NCBI RefSeq assembly: GCF_009649785.1
Contig: NZ_WJOK01000029.1
Location: forward strand, 1 to 63,969
DNA length: 63,969 bases
Direction of reading: 5' to 3'
Origin: Agrobacterium tumefaciens
Lineage (GTDB): Bacteria > Pseudomonadota > Alphaproteobacteria > Rhizobiales > Rhizobiaceae
Of this stretch, positions 16,718 to 25,285 are shown one piece after another. A program made the translations under genes and the position numbers. Under the pieces are notes generated by a model. That model had not been told where the DNA came from. It saw nothing but the letters and a program-made list of their open reading frames with translations, and made no database searches. Numbering within the stretch: position 1 is the stretch's first letter; each line of letters begins with the position of its first letter.

Positions 16718-17695
16718 TCACCGGACCACGCCTGTGCCATGCTGACGGGTCAACCCTTCGGGTGGTCCTGCGGAATATACATTTACCACGTCGGCAATGA
16801 CCGAAAGCGCAAGACTGTTGGCATCGCGCGTGGGTCCAAACATGCCAATAGGAGCTTTTATTCGGCTGGTTTGGGCAGGTGTGTAACCGAGAGCCCAGAG
16901 AGCCTCGCAACGGCGCGCGTGCGTTCTTTTGCTGCCAAGCGCACCAACATACACCGGTTTGTGTCGCAGTGCTGTTTCAAGCATAGGCAACTCCCGATCC
17001 AGATCGTGGAAAAGCACAGCAAATGCCGTGTCCTGATCGATGCCGGTGCGGTCGAATTCGTCAGAGCGCCGCTCAAAGGAAAACACTTCGAGCGACGAGG
17101 CAAGGGCAACTCTCTCTGTGGCTTCAACTTCAATTCCTCGGCCGCAGAGGATCAACCGAAGACTGGGCTTGTAGAACCGTACAAAGGAGGCGCCAATCCA
17201 AGATGATGCGGCACTTTTAGGGGAATTGATAGCACTGATCGTCTGGGCAGCGGGGTCGTAACGCAGTCCGATCCTTTTGCGCCTCTCGAGCGCCACTAGA
17301 ATTTGCCGCAGCGGCTCCAAATCCTTGATGACGTGAATGGCAAGCGTAATCCCTCCCCCGCATGGTAGTATAACGTCGAAAAACTGCGAACCTTCACCGA
17401 GACGTAGATATCGATCCATCCCTTTTGCGATCGCAGCGATTGCTTCAGCGGCGACAGCCGCCTCGGTACATCCGCCGGATACAAACCCGCAATAGCTGCC
17501 ATCGCCACGAACGGCCATCTGTGCGCCGAGCGCGCGGGCAGCACCTCCCCTGATTTCGACCAGGGTAACCAACGCGCTCCCGAATTCCGTTTCGGCGCCA
17601 TCAGCCGCATAGTTGACGATTGCTTCGGAATCGTCGGTCATGAATGCGCAAAATGGTGTGGGTGGCGTATGAAGCACAGAAAACGAGTTCAACAT
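16718..17695 (-). CDS. xdhC: XdhC/PaoD-type molybdenum hydroxylase maturation factor
   Basis: 325 residues starting MLNSFSVLHTPPTPF; AAGGA precedes this ATG. N-terminal XdhC domain: ALVTLVEIRGGAARALGAQM, YCGFVSGGCTEAAVAAEA with the conserved SGGC cysteine, and LPCGGGITLAIHV. C-terminal Rossmann-like domain: LILCGRGIEVEA, then VYVGALGSKRTHARR and KAPIGMFGPTRDANSLAL. XdhC/PaoD proteins bind molybdenum cofactor, help sulfurate it and insert it into the large subunit. It follows the paoC homologue by 55 bases that contain a 12-bp-stem hairpin. Confidence 0.88.
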   Translation of the reverse strand: MLNSFSVLHTPPTPFCAFMTDDSEAIVNYAADGAETEFGSALVTLVEIRGGAARALGAQMAVRGDGSYCGFVSGGCTEAAVAAEAIAAIAKGMDRYLRLGEGSQFFDVILPCGGGITLAIHVIKDLEPLRQILVALERRKRIGLRYDPAAQTISAINSPKSAASSWIGASFVRFYKPSLRLILCGRGIEVEATERVALASSLEVFSFERRSDEFDRTGIDQDTAFAVLFHDLDRELPMLETALRHKPVYVGALGSKRTHARRCEALWALGYTPAQTSRIKAPIGMFGPTRDANSLALSVIADVVNVYSAGPPEGLTRQHGTGVVR

Positions 17696-17714
17696 AAACG
17701 ATCCTTGCCAATGG

Positions 17715-17745
17715 GACTGCTGCGGCGTGCACGGCCGCAGCAGTC
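17715..17745 (-). terminator. Strong hairpin between the large subunit and xdhC genes
   Basis: GACTGCTGCGGC at 17715-17726 pairs perfectly with GCCGCAGCAGTC at 17734-17745 around a 7-base loop. There is no clear U-tract. Because xdhC has only 55 bases upstream and no obvious own promoter, the hairpin may lower read-through or protect the upstream mRNA end, rather than end transcription fully. Confidence 0.6.
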
Positions 17746-17750
17746 ATCGT

Positions 17751-20132
17751 TCAAGCCAGTTTTTCGAGTGTGATCGGCAGGCTACGGATGCGCTTGCCTG
17801 TCGCGTGATAGACGGCATTACCGATCGCGGGAGCGACACCGACAACACCGATCTCGCCAACTCCCTTGCCGCCAAGCGCCGTGGCCTGCATGTCGGGAAT
17901 GCCAACAGAGATCACCTGGATGTCAGGCACATCTGCGTTGACCGGCACGGCGTAGTCGGCAAAATTTGCGTTGACGGTACGCCCGTCACGCTGATCGACA
18001 AAGCCTTCTTCGAGCAGTGTCTGTCCGAGGCCCATAACCATACCGCTGATCCACTGGCTTTCAGCAAGCTTCGGATTGAAGATCCTGCCGCAGCAGAAAG
18101 CCGAGACCATCCGTTTCACCCGGATCGTGCCAAAGTCTTCGTCAACGCGAACCTCGACGAACTGGGCAGCCCAGCTGTGAGCCGAAACGCCCCCTTCGAC
18201 CGCACCTTTCAGCTGGGCAAAACTGCGGTCGGCGGCGTTCTTCATGTCTTCCGTCGCGCCCGCAGCGAAGGTGTTGCCTTCGATTTCCAGCCTGTCCTGA
18301 CCCACGGCCTTCAGCAAATCAGCGATGCTGATGCCACCCGCTGGTCGACGTGTGGGTCGAACCAAACCGTTCTCAAATGTCAGTTCCGCCAGTTTCAATG
18401 ACTGCAACGGTGACTTCGGATCGGATGCAGCCAGGTTGAGAAGAGCGTCTCGTGCGTTTCGTGCTGCCTTGTCAACCGCCCCGGAAAGGTTGTTGGCTTG
18501 CTGTGAGCCGCCTGCGAGTGCCGACCTCGGCAGTGCGGTATCGCCCAGGCGCACGACCACTGTTTCGACAGGAACGCCCAATGCGTCCGCGGCGGTCTGG
18601 GCGAGGATCGTATAGGTCCCGGTACCCATGTCGGTCGCGGCGCTGAGAACCTCGATTTGCCCGTTGGCATGGAAGACGAGCTTGGCCTCGCTTGCGGTGC
18701 GGATCATGGGATATGAGCCTGCCGCCATCCCGTAACCGATAAGCTCTCGGCCTTCCCGCATCGAGCGCGGAGCAGGATTGCGCTTCCACCAACCGATGCC
18801 TTCGGCGCCAGCAGCATAGGCTTCCCGCAACTGCCGCGTTGTCCACGGCATGCCGTTGCTCGGATCGACGTCGGCCCAGTTGGCGAGGCGCAATGTGACC
18901 GGGTCCATGTTGAGCGCATAGGCCAGCTCATCGATCGCGCTCTCCAGTGCATATGCGCTAGGGTTTTCGCCCGGACCACGCTTCCAGCCAGGTTGAACGG
19001 AGTTAACGGGCACGACATTCAAACGCGTGGAGAAGTTTGGCGTCGCATACATAATCTTGGTGACGTTGTTGCAGGCCTCAACATGCACCTCGTCGATCGC
19101 CGTCTCGTTCCAGCTCTCATGGACGATCGATGTGATCTTTCCGTCCTTCGAGGCGCCTATGGAGAGTGTCTGCCGGGTTGCCGGACGGCCGCCAAGACCG
19201 GTGAATGTCTGGGGACGCGTCAGGGAAACCTTGACCGGGCGGCCGAGCTTTCGTGATGCTGCGCAGGCCAATCCGACATGAGGGTGGGCGCCGATCTTGG
19301 ACCCGAAACCGCCACCGACATAGGGCGAGATTACCCGCACGTTTTCGATATCGATGCCGAGAAATTCTGCCACCACGCTTCTGGCGCCTCCAACCCACTG
19401 GCTGGGTTCCCACACGGTGATTTTGCCATTATCCCACGAGGCTATCGTGGCGTGCGGCTCCATCGGCACGTTGTACTCCCGCGCGGTCGTGTAGGTGACG
19501 TCGACCTTGACCTCGGCACTGGCGAGGCCCGCCGCCGCATCGCCCCATGTGGCTCCCATCGGTTCGATGAGCACTGACTTTGCCTTGGGATCGTTGATGT
19601 CGAGAATGGCGTCGCCGTCCTCGTAATCCACCCTTAGAAGGCTCGCAGCCTCCGTCGCCGCTTCGAATGTGTCTGCGACCACCAGCGCGATGTGCATGCC
19701 GTTGAAGCGGACGATGTCGTCCTGGATCGGCGTAAATTCCTCCGTGGCGCCGCCGCCCTTGCTGTAGACGGTCGGCTTGTTGATCTTCAACGTATTCTGA
19801 AACGTGTAGACGTCGATCACACCGGGTACTGCTTTTGCGGCGGCGGTATCGATATTGAGGATGCGCCCCGCTGCGCGTGTCGACTGGACAGTGACGCCAT
19901 AGGCCATGTTCTCGAGCTTCTGCTCGATGGCATAACGAGCCTGGCCTGCGACCTTCAACGGACCCTCGGCCCGAGAGAGGCGGGAGCCAAGTGCTGGCAC
20001 CTTTGCGGGGACGGGCTCGGCCGCGAATGCTCCTGGTGCGATATTGACGCCCACGCCTGCAACAGCGGCAACACCTGCTCCTAGTTTCATGACGGTGCGA
20101 CGATCGAGTGCGAAATCTTCTCTCTGTGTCAT
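17751..20132 (-). CDS. paoC: Molybdenum hydroxylase large subunit, PaoC-like
   Basis: 793 residues. An a/b hammerhead domain (about 50-160) is followed by the molybdopterin-binding region: YVGGGFGSKIGAHPHVGLAC, VSLTRPQTFTG, GWKRGPGENPSAYALESAID and KGVGEIG, where E760 is the expected catalytic glutamate. The family oxidises aldehydes or N-heterocycles, passing electrons through the Fe-S and FAD subunits. Residues 10-37 (DRRTVMKLGAGVAAVAG) resemble a twin-arginine signal, although in E. coli PaoABC the Tat signal is on the small subunit. Its start overlaps the paoB-like stop by 4 bases. Confidence 0.9.
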   Translation of the reverse strand: MTQREDFALDRRTVMKLGAGVAAVAGVGVNIAPGAFAAEPVPAKVPALGSRLSRAEGPLKVAGQARYAIEQKLENMAYGVTVQSTRAAGRILNIDTAAAKAVPGVIDVYTFQNTLKINKPTVYSKGGGATEEFTPIQDDIVRFNGMHIALVVADTFEAATEAASLLRVDYEDGDAILDINDPKAKSVLIEPMGATWGDAAAGLASAEVKVDVTYTTAREYNVPMEPHATIASWDNGKITVWEPSQWVGGARSVVAEFLGIDIENVRVISPYVGGGFGSKIGAHPHVGLACAASRKLGRPVKVSLTRPQTFTGLGGRPATRQTLSIGASKDGKITSIVHESWNETAIDEVHVEACNNVTKIMYATPNFSTRLNVVPVNSVQPGWKRGPGENPSAYALESAIDELAYALNMDPVTLRLANWADVDPSNGMPWTTRQLREAYAAGAEGIGWWKRNPAPRSMREGRELIGYGMAAGSYPMIRTASEAKLVFHANGQIEVLSAATDMGTGTYTILAQTAADALGVPVETVVVRLGDTALPRSALAGGSQQANNLSGAVDKAARNARDALLNLAASDPKSPLQSLKLAELTFENGLVRPTRRPAGGISIADLLKAVGQDRLEIEGNTFAAGATEDMKNAADRSFAQLKGAVEGGVSAHSWAAQFVEVRVDEDFGTIRVKRMVSAFCCGRIFNPKLAESQWISGMVMGLGQTLLEEGFVDQRDGRTVNANFADYAVPVNADVPDIQVISVGIPDMQATALGGKGVGEIGVVGVAPAIGNAVYHATGKRIRSLPITLEKLA

Positions 20133-21121
20133 GCGATGTCTCCTACCGTCATCAGGGCGCGGGCCACGACCTTCGGTGTCAGTTCGATTTTGAATGCGTT
20201 GTGTCCGCTCGACTTCGCGCCATCGACGGCTGCCGCGGCAGCAGCTCGAAGCGTTGCCTCGTCGAGGGACTTGCCCTTGAGCGAATCTTCGACAGCGCGC
20301 AGACGCCAGGGCTTGGTGGCTACACCACCCACGGCAATGCGTATGTCGCGGATTGTCTTGCCATCCGCTTCGATGTCGATACCAACCGCCGCGCTGGCAG
20401 CGGCGAATTCGTAGGATGCACGGTCGCGAACCTTGAGATAATGCGAGCGCTTCAAGGCGGCGACACGCGGGATCTCTATGCCGACGATCATCTCACCGGG
20501 TTCAAGCTCGTGTTCGATATGCGGGGTCTGGCCTGGCAGCCGATAAAACTCGTCGACGGCAATGCGGCGTTCAACCGATCCTTGCACCAGAACGGTGGCA
20601 TCGAAGGCAACCAGCGAGACTGCGAAATCGCCGGGATAAATGGCGATACATGTGTCACTGGTGCCCAGCACCGCGTGGTTTCGATTGATACCCTCAAGGG
20701 CCGCACATCCGGAACCGGGATTTCGCTTGTTGCAGTTGGGATAGGCGCCCGGATCGCGGAAATACATGCAACGGGTTCGCTGCATCAGGTTGCCGCCAAT
20801 GGAGGCCATGTTGCGGAGCTGCGCCGACGCGGCTCGCCACAGGCTTTCCGAGAGCGCCGGGGCCGCATCCTTGATATCGGGGTGATCGGAAACCGCGCTC
20901 ATTTTTGCGAGAGCACCGATGCGGATGACATCGGCTGAGACCTCGATCGTGTCGAGACCGGACAAACGGGTGATATCGATAAGACGAGCCGGCCGTTCCA
21001 CGTTCAGCTTCATCAAATCGAGCAGGGTGGTGCCGCCTGCGAGGAACCGCGTTTCTGGCTTGGCTGCCTCGCCAATAGCGGATGAGGTGTTATCAACACG
21101 CAGATAGTCAAACGTTCTCAT
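20129..21121 (-). CDS. paoB: Molybdenum hydroxylase FAD subunit with [4Fe-4S], PaoB-like
   Basis: 330 residues. The FAD-binding motif FLAGGTTLLDLMKLN (27-41) and SIGGNLMQRTRC (108-118) are typical of the CO-dehydrogenase flavoprotein family. Cysteines C118, C130, C139 and C158 lie in the insertion that binds an extra [4Fe-4S] cluster in PaoB (RTRCMYFRD, CNKRNPGSGC, NRNHAVLGTSDTC). The C-terminal CODH_FAD_C domain follows. Overlaps of 4 bases with both neighbours show a tight paoA-paoB-paoC operon. Confidence 0.9.
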   Translation of the reverse strand: MRTFDYLRVDNTSSAIGEAAKPETRFLAGGTTLLDLMKLNVERPARLIDITRLSGLDTIEVSADVIRIGALAKMSAVSDHPDIKDAAPALSESLWRAASAQLRNMASIGGNLMQRTRCMYFRDPGAYPNCNKRNPGSGCAALEGINRNHAVLGTSDTCIAIYPGDFAVSLVAFDATVLVQGSVERRIAVDEFYRLPGQTPHIEHELEPGEMIVGIEIPRVAALKRSHYLKVRDRASYEFAAASAAVGIDIEADGKTIRDIRIAVGGVATKPWRLRAVEDSLKGKSLDEATLRAAAAAAVDGAKSSGHNAFKIELTPKVVARALMTVGDIA

Positions 21122-21609
21122 CGTGCTGCCTCCTTAGGAAGGCGGCTAGCGGCGTCGCGCACGGCAGCAACAATATGCGGGTACGCGCCGCACCGACAGA
21201 TGTTGCCGCTCATATATTCGCGGATGTCCTCGTCAGTGCCCGCATGGCCTTCGCGAATGCAGGCGACGGCCGACATGATCTGGCCGGGCGTGCAGTACCC
21301 ACACTGGAATGCATCATGCTCGATAAAGGCGGTTTGAACGGCATGCAACACACCATCCGCTGACTGGAGGCCTTCAATCGTGGTCACCTGACGGCCTTCA
21401 ACCTGCGCCGCCAGGGTGAGGCAGCTCAGCACGCGCTGGCCATCGACATGGACCGTACAGGCGCCACATTGTCCGTGATCGCAGCCCTTTTTTGTTCCGG
21501 TCAAATCGGCGTGCTCGCGAAGCGCGTCGAGCAAGGTCGTTCGTATGTCGACTTGGAGATCATGGCTTTTACCATTGACCTCAAGGGATAATTGACGGGC
21601 GGTTGACAT
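21118..21609 (-). CDS. paoA: Molybdenum hydroxylase [2Fe-2S] subunit, PaoA-like
   Basis: 163 residues with eight canonical cysteines. The plant-type cluster uses C43, C48, C51 and C63 (CDHGQCGAC then SC); the second cluster uses C103, C106, C138 and C140 (CGYC, CRCG). Unlike E. coli PaoA, there is no Tat signal at the N-terminus (MSTARQLSLEVNGKSHDLQ). It is the first gene of the paoABC-xdhC operon and has the shared dyad promoter 60-103 bases upstream. Confidence 0.92.
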   Translation of the reverse strand: MSTARQLSLEVNGKSHDLQVDIRTTLLDALREHADLTGTKKGCDHGQCGACTVHVDGQRVLSCLTLAAQVEGRQVTTIEGLQSADGVLHAVQTAFIEHDAFQCGYCTPGQIMSAVACIREGHAGTDEDIREYMSGNICRCGAYPHIVAAVRDAASRLPKEAAR

Positions 21610-21693
21610 CTCGTCTCCTTTCGAACCCAGGTCCTCATGATCGAACCTAGCTCGGTTGATGGCGAGCGATTAGTCGGTCAGAACTGCATAGGG

Positions 21694-21712
21694 TTAGAAA
21701 GGGGATTGCTAA
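21694..21712 (-). promoter_or_regulatory. Shared regulatory dyad, site 2 (paoABC-xdhC)
   Basis: In gene sense the site reads TTAGCAATCCCCTTTCTAA, followed by CCCTATGCA and then ACTAAT (21669-21674) 19 bases after the dyad. The proximal half TTTCTAA matches all other copies; the distal half has one mismatch. Confidence 0.7.
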
Positions 21713-21757
21713 ATCATCCGAGTTATTGAACTTCAGGATTTTGAGATGCACCTGGCC

Positions 21758-22816
21758 TTAGCCACCCGTGACACTCATATGTCGGACAACCGCAGGACGG
21801 TTATGGGTCCTGTCGATGATGAAGTCATGGCCCTTGGGCTTTCGTGAGATCGCCTCGTCGATGGCAGCATGGAGAAGGCTGTTGTCCTCGGTAGTGCGCA
21901 TCACAGTGCGCAAATCAGCGGCGTCGTTCTGGCCGAGGCACATATAGAGAGTGCCGGTCGAGGTTAACCGGACCCGGTTGCAGCTCTCGCAGAAATTATG
22001 GGTCATAGGCGTGATGAACCCCAGCCGACCGCCGGTTTCCTCGACTGTAACATATCGCGCTGGCCCGCCAGTGCGGTAGCCAATATCACTCATGGTGAAT
22101 TGCCGCTCAAGGTCTGCGCGAAGCCTGGAGATCGGCAGAAATTGGTCGGCGCGATCCTCTCCAATATCACCCATTGGCATGGTCTCGATGACGGTCAGGT
22201 CCATGCCGCGGCCATGAGCAAAGCGAAGCATTTCAGGCATCTCGACGTCGTTGAAATCCTTCAGAGCGACGACATTGAGCTTGATCTGCAAGCCCGCCTT
22301 CTGCGCAGCATCGATACCTTCCATGACCTTCTGAAGGTCACCCCAGCGCGTGACCTGCCGAAACTTGTCGGGGTCGAGCGTATCGAGCGAGACGTTGATC
22401 CGCCGCACGCCGCAATCGTACAGCTCATCGGCGAAACGTGCGAGCTGCGAACCATTGGTGGTCAACGTCAGCTCGTCGAGGTCGGAGCCGATCCGTTTTC
22501 CGAGTTCGCGGACCAAATGCATGATGTTCTTGCGCACCAGCGGTTCACCGCCGGTGAGCCTCAGCTTGCGCACGCCTCTGGCGATGAAAGCCGAACAGAT
22601 CCTGGTGAGCTCTTCTAGCGTCAGGAGATCCTTCTTCGGCAGGAAACTCATGTTCTCAGCCATGCAGTAAGTGCAGCGGAAATCGCAGCGGTCTGTCACC
22701 GAAACCCGCAAGTATGTGACAGACCGCTGAAACGGGTCGATCAGCGACTGCGCTTTTGTCGAGATCGGTGTGGCATGGTGGTCCGAGAAACCAGATAGAC
22801 CTAGGTCGGCTTTCAT
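21758..22816 (-). CDS. moaA: GTP 3',8-cyclase, molybdopterin biosynthesis
   Basis: 352 residues from ATG 22816; the open frame continues upstream but only this part is MoaA. Radical-SAM cluster cysteines C44, C48 and C51 are in CDFRCTYC. The C-terminal cluster is in [19 protein letters not shown] and the protein ends in the GG tail important for MoaA activity. [10 protein letters not shown] and TNGSQL are further hallmarks. It converts GTP to 3',8-cyclo-H2-GTP with MoaC. The ATG overlaps the stop of the cytochrome b gene. Being in an operon with heme proteins rather than other moa genes suggests a dedicated extra copy for the nearby molybdenum hydroxylase. Confidence 0.92.
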   Translation of the reverse strand: MKADLGLSGFSDHHATPISTKAQSLIDPFQRSVTYLRVSVTDRCDFRCTYCMAENMSFLPKKDLLTLEELTRICSAFIARGVRKLRLTGGEPLVRKNIMHLVRELGKRIGSDLDELTLTTNGSQLARFADELYDCGVRRINVSLDTLDPDKFRQVTRWGDLQKVMEGIDAAQKAGLQIKLNVVALKDFNDVEMPEMLRFAHGRGMDLTVIETMPMGDIGEDRADQFLPISRLRADLERQFTMSDIGYRTGGPARYVTVEETGGRLGFITPMTHNFCESCNRVRLTSTGTLYMCLGQNDAADLRTVMRTTEDNSLLHAAIDEAISRKPKGHDFIIDRTHNRPAVVRHMSVTGG

Positions 22817-23511
22817 TTCGTGACCCCGGTAGTGCGTCGCGCTGGATTGGAACGAGTGAGTAGCTTTAGGCCATAATGCGCAATCATGCCGCACAACACG
22901 ACGATCGCCGCATGACGAAGGACAAATTCGATGGCGGCCGCCTCGAAATCCCAGAAGCTGAGCGTCGATTCCATTCGAAGCTTTGGCCCTATGTCGATAA
23001 CATACAGGCTGTGAACACCGTAAATGGCAATGAGAGAGGCAAGAACCCGTAAGACGAGGGTTTGAAGTCTGGCATTCATCTTCAAACCCGAGGCGTTGCC
23101 CACTACCCGCATGATCATCGTCCACTGCAAGCCTACATGGAGGGCCGCGATCCCGAGCACGATATATGCAACGAGCGCATGGATCTGTCGTACCGTAAAT
23201 GTGCTGCGGAAAGGCAGGAAGTCGAAAACGGTCCGCGAGATTATGACGCTCGAGACGAGCAGTCCCAGCATCATCACCAAGAGACAGAGCGTGATGGTCT
23301 TGCTGAACATGCTCCGTGGTTCCCGCCAGCCTTTTGCGACCACGCCATACCACCGCCCATTGAAGACGTTGTGGCCAATCAGCAGTAAGAACATCAAGGT
23401 GCCGATGATCTCGTGGGCGGCGTTGCCAAACCAGTTGTAAGCGAACGCGGCCAGCAACAAGCTGACCGCGAGCAAATCCAGAATCAAGCGAAAGAGGAAA
23501 AGTGGCTTCAC
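22813..23511 (-). CDS. DUF4405-type cytochrome b-like membrane protein
   Basis: 232 residues with about five membrane helices ([77 protein letters not shown], and a C-terminal helix). Paired histidines in helices (H33, H47, and those in IHALVAY and LHVGLQW) are spaced for two b-type hemes. This is the pattern of the DUF4405 family, seen next to redox enzymes. It probably passes electrons between the quinone pool and the adjacent exported cytochrome P460. It overlaps both neighbours by 4 bases. Confidence 0.78.
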   Translation of the reverse strand: MKPLFLFRLILDLLAVSLLLAAFAYNWFGNAAHEIIGTLMFLLLIGHNVFNGRWYGVVAKGWREPRSMFSKTITLCLLVMMLGLLVSSVIISRTVFDFLPFRSTFTVRQIHALVAYIVLGIAALHVGLQWTMIMRVVGNASGLKMNARLQTLVLRVLASLIAIYGVHSLYVIDIGPKLRMESTLSFWDFEAAAIEFVLRHAAIVVLCGMIAHYGLKLLTRSNPARRTTGVTK

Positions 23512-24011
23512 GGCATGTAAGCCCGCATTCGGTCGATTGTGAACATGAAATCGTTATCGGCCTGTCCACCGTGGCACGACTGGCAGCGATCGGCGATAGC
23601 TTCACGTTTGATCTGCCCATTGGTATCGAACTGTTGGAAATGCCAGTCGCCTGTGCGCTCGTCTTCGGATGAGGCAAGGCCCCAGTCGACGCCCTTTTCC
23701 ATGACGAAATAGCTCACCAGCTTGTAATCCGTCCAGATGCCAAGCACCAATTGAGTACCGGGCGGTAGCGGCTGGCCGGACTTCGCAATCGCTATGGTCT
23801 CGGCGGTGGCAAAAGCTTCCTCTTTCGAAGAACCACGGTCATAGGTGCCGTAAAGCACGTAGTCTTGAAAGTTCTTCGGGAACGTCGCGCGATTACCGGT
23901 TGCCTGCGCAAAAGCTTCGCCACTGACAAGGCTCATGCCGGCGAAAACGATAGACAATAAGATAACACCGGTAATCTTGGGACAGAGCGACCACTGTCTT
24001 GTTGAAGGCAT
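23508..24011 (-). CDS. Exported cytochrome P460-family heme protein
   Basis: 167 residues. A signal peptide occupies about 1-36 ([19 protein letters not shown], then AFAQA cleavage region). The mature part has [20 protein letters not shown] and a single c-type heme motif CQSCH near residue 141, as in cytochrome P460 and cytochrome c'-beta proteins. Family members oxidise hydroxylamine or bind NO in the periplasm. It is first in an operon with a cytochrome b and moaA and has the shared dyad promoter upstream. A role in nitrogen-oxide or aldehyde redox chemistry is inference. Confidence 0.82.
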   Translation of the reverse strand: MPSTRQWSLCPKITGVILLSIVFAGMSLVSGEAFAQATGNRATFPKNFQDYVLYGTYDRGSSKEEAFATAETIAIAKSGQPLPPGTQLVLGIWTDYKLVSYFVMEKGVDWGLASSEDERTGDWHFQQFDTNGQIKREAIADRCQSCHGGQADNDFMFTIDRMRAYMP

Positions 24012-24105
24012 TCGGGTTCCTCACAGGTTCGGGCGGGGTAAAGACATTCAAGCCTAAACTAGCCTCGTTCCATCGATGGAATTAGACGGCCCCATTTGCA
24101 TGCGG

Positions 24106-24124
24106 TTAGAAACCGGCCTTCTAA
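24106..24124 (-). promoter_or_regulatory. Shared regulatory dyad, site 3 (P460-cytochrome b-moaA)
   Basis: In gene sense TTAGAAGGCCGGTTTCTAA, followed by CCGCATGCA and TCTAAT (24081-24086) 19 bases after the dyad. It lies 95 bases upstream of the P460 ATG. The divergent mocA gene starts 102 bases the other way and may share the site. Confidence 0.75.
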
Positions 24125-24225
24125 ATCGCTCAGTGAGCGCCCCCTTGCCCACTTTCCCTTTTAAAATGAAACTGATGCAACATTCGGATAGGTGCCGACC
24201 ACTGATGGAAGTTGATTGAGGAAGA

Positions 24226-24849
24226 ATGGAACACACGAAGGACATTTCGATCGCAGCCATCCTGCTGGCAGCCGGACAGGCAAAGCGCATGGGAGAAAAC
24301 GGCCCGCACAAGCTGCTTGCAGAGTTCGATGGTGTGCCACTGGTGCGGCGTTCTACAACGGTTTTGCTGGCCTCAAGTGCAAGGCCGGTCGTTGCGGTGA
24401 CCGGCCATCGTCAAGCAGATGTCGAGGATGCTCTGGCGGGTCTTGATATCGCGACTGTTTTCAACCCGTCATACATGAACGGCATGGCTAGCTCGTTGGC
24501 ATGCGGGATATCACATCCTCGAATTGCCGCGTGCGACGGTGTGCTTGTGATGTTGGCCGATATGCCCGGCATCACCACCGAGCATGTCGACAAACTACTG
24601 CGAGCCTTCCAGACATCAGACGCAAGAGCGATTGTGCGGGCGAGCTCTGCCAACAAACCTGGACATCCCGTCCTGTTTCCACGCGTGCTCTACAAGCGCC
24701 TGATCAGACTGACGGGCGATATGGGAGCACGAGAGCTTATCGCCGATAGCAAACTCCCTGTCATGATGATCGATATCGGGCCGGCGGCTTTACTCGATGT
24801 CGATACGCCGACCGCCATCATCGGAAATGGCGGGGTACTACGCGGTTGA
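24226..24849 (+). CDS. mocA: Molybdenum cofactor cytidylyltransferase-like protein
   Basis: 207 residues of the MobA/MocA nucleotidyltransferase fold. N-terminal signature AAILLAAGQAKRMGENGPHK (L-A-A-G-x-x-x-R-M-G), then VLVMLADMPGI with the metal-binding aspartates and GHPVLFPRVLYKRL. MocA makes molybdopterin cytosine dinucleotide, the cofactor form used by PaoABC-type enzymes, which are encoded nearby. That fits much better than GTP transfer by MobA. It is transcribed divergently from the P460 operon. Confidence 0.85.
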   Translation: MEHTKDISIAAILLAAGQAKRMGENGPHKLLAEFDGVPLVRRSTTVLLASSARPVVAVTGHRQADVEDALAGLDIATVFNPSYMNGMASSLACGISHPRIAACDGVLVMLADMPGITTEHVDKLLRAFQTSDARAIVRASSANKPGHPVLFPRVLYKRLIRLTGDMGARELIADSKLPVMMIDIGPAALLDVDTPTAIIGNGGVLRG

Positions 24850-24981
24850 GCCCTTCTCCGGACATTAAATCCGGGTACCTTACTACCGACACGAACCCTA
24901 TGATTGTCGGTAAGGCAGATGGTCGTATCCATAGACCATCACGATCCATCACCGGCCTCTCTTCAAGCCCTCGCACTCTAT

Positions 24982-25000
24982 TTAGAAGCCTGGTTTCTAA
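24982..25000 (+). promoter_or_regulatory. Shared regulatory dyad, site 4 (MFS transporter)
   Basis: TTAGAAGCCTGGTTTCTAA, followed by ACTCATGCT and a weak hexamer CGTTAT/GTTATC 19-20 bases after the dyad. It points toward the small gene at 25103 and the MFS gene. This is the only copy on the plus strand. Confidence 0.7.
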
Positions 25001-25102
25001 ACTCATGCTGATATGTGCCCGTTATCAACCGGTGATATTTCGGCGACAATGGTCGTCGACTGAATCCCAGTGATCTGGAAGCGCGAAACCGGGAGAATAA
25101 AT

Positions 25103-25285
25103 ATGTCATACGATCCAAAAGACCACCATATTTATGCCCGCAGACTTGGCTCCGGGGTACTGCTCGTCGCAGTTGCCTTTTGCGGAATTGCGCTTTTCGG
25201 CCTTGATTTTCATAGCACAGTTCACGCGGGCGGGCCCGTGATCGCTGGCCACATAAATGCACCGAAAGTCACGCAATGCAGCTAA
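25103..25285 (+). CDS. Small single-pass membrane protein
   Basis: 60 residues, MSYDPKDHHIYARRLGSG and then a membrane helix (VLLVAVAFCGIALFGLDF). GGGAG lies 6-10 bases before the ATG and the dyad promoter is 103 bases upstream, matching the 73-110 base spacing at the other four sites. Its stop overlaps the MFS gene start by 10 bases. No family recognised; a small partner or leader peptide of the exporter is possible. Confidence 0.55.
   Translation: MSYDPKDHHIYARRLGSGVLLVAVAFCGIALFGLDFHSTVHAGGPVIAGHINAPKVTQCS

Noticed and set aside
22817..23677. Upstream extension of the moaA frame
   Set aside because: It overlaps the cytochrome b and P460 genes in another frame and has no protein signature.
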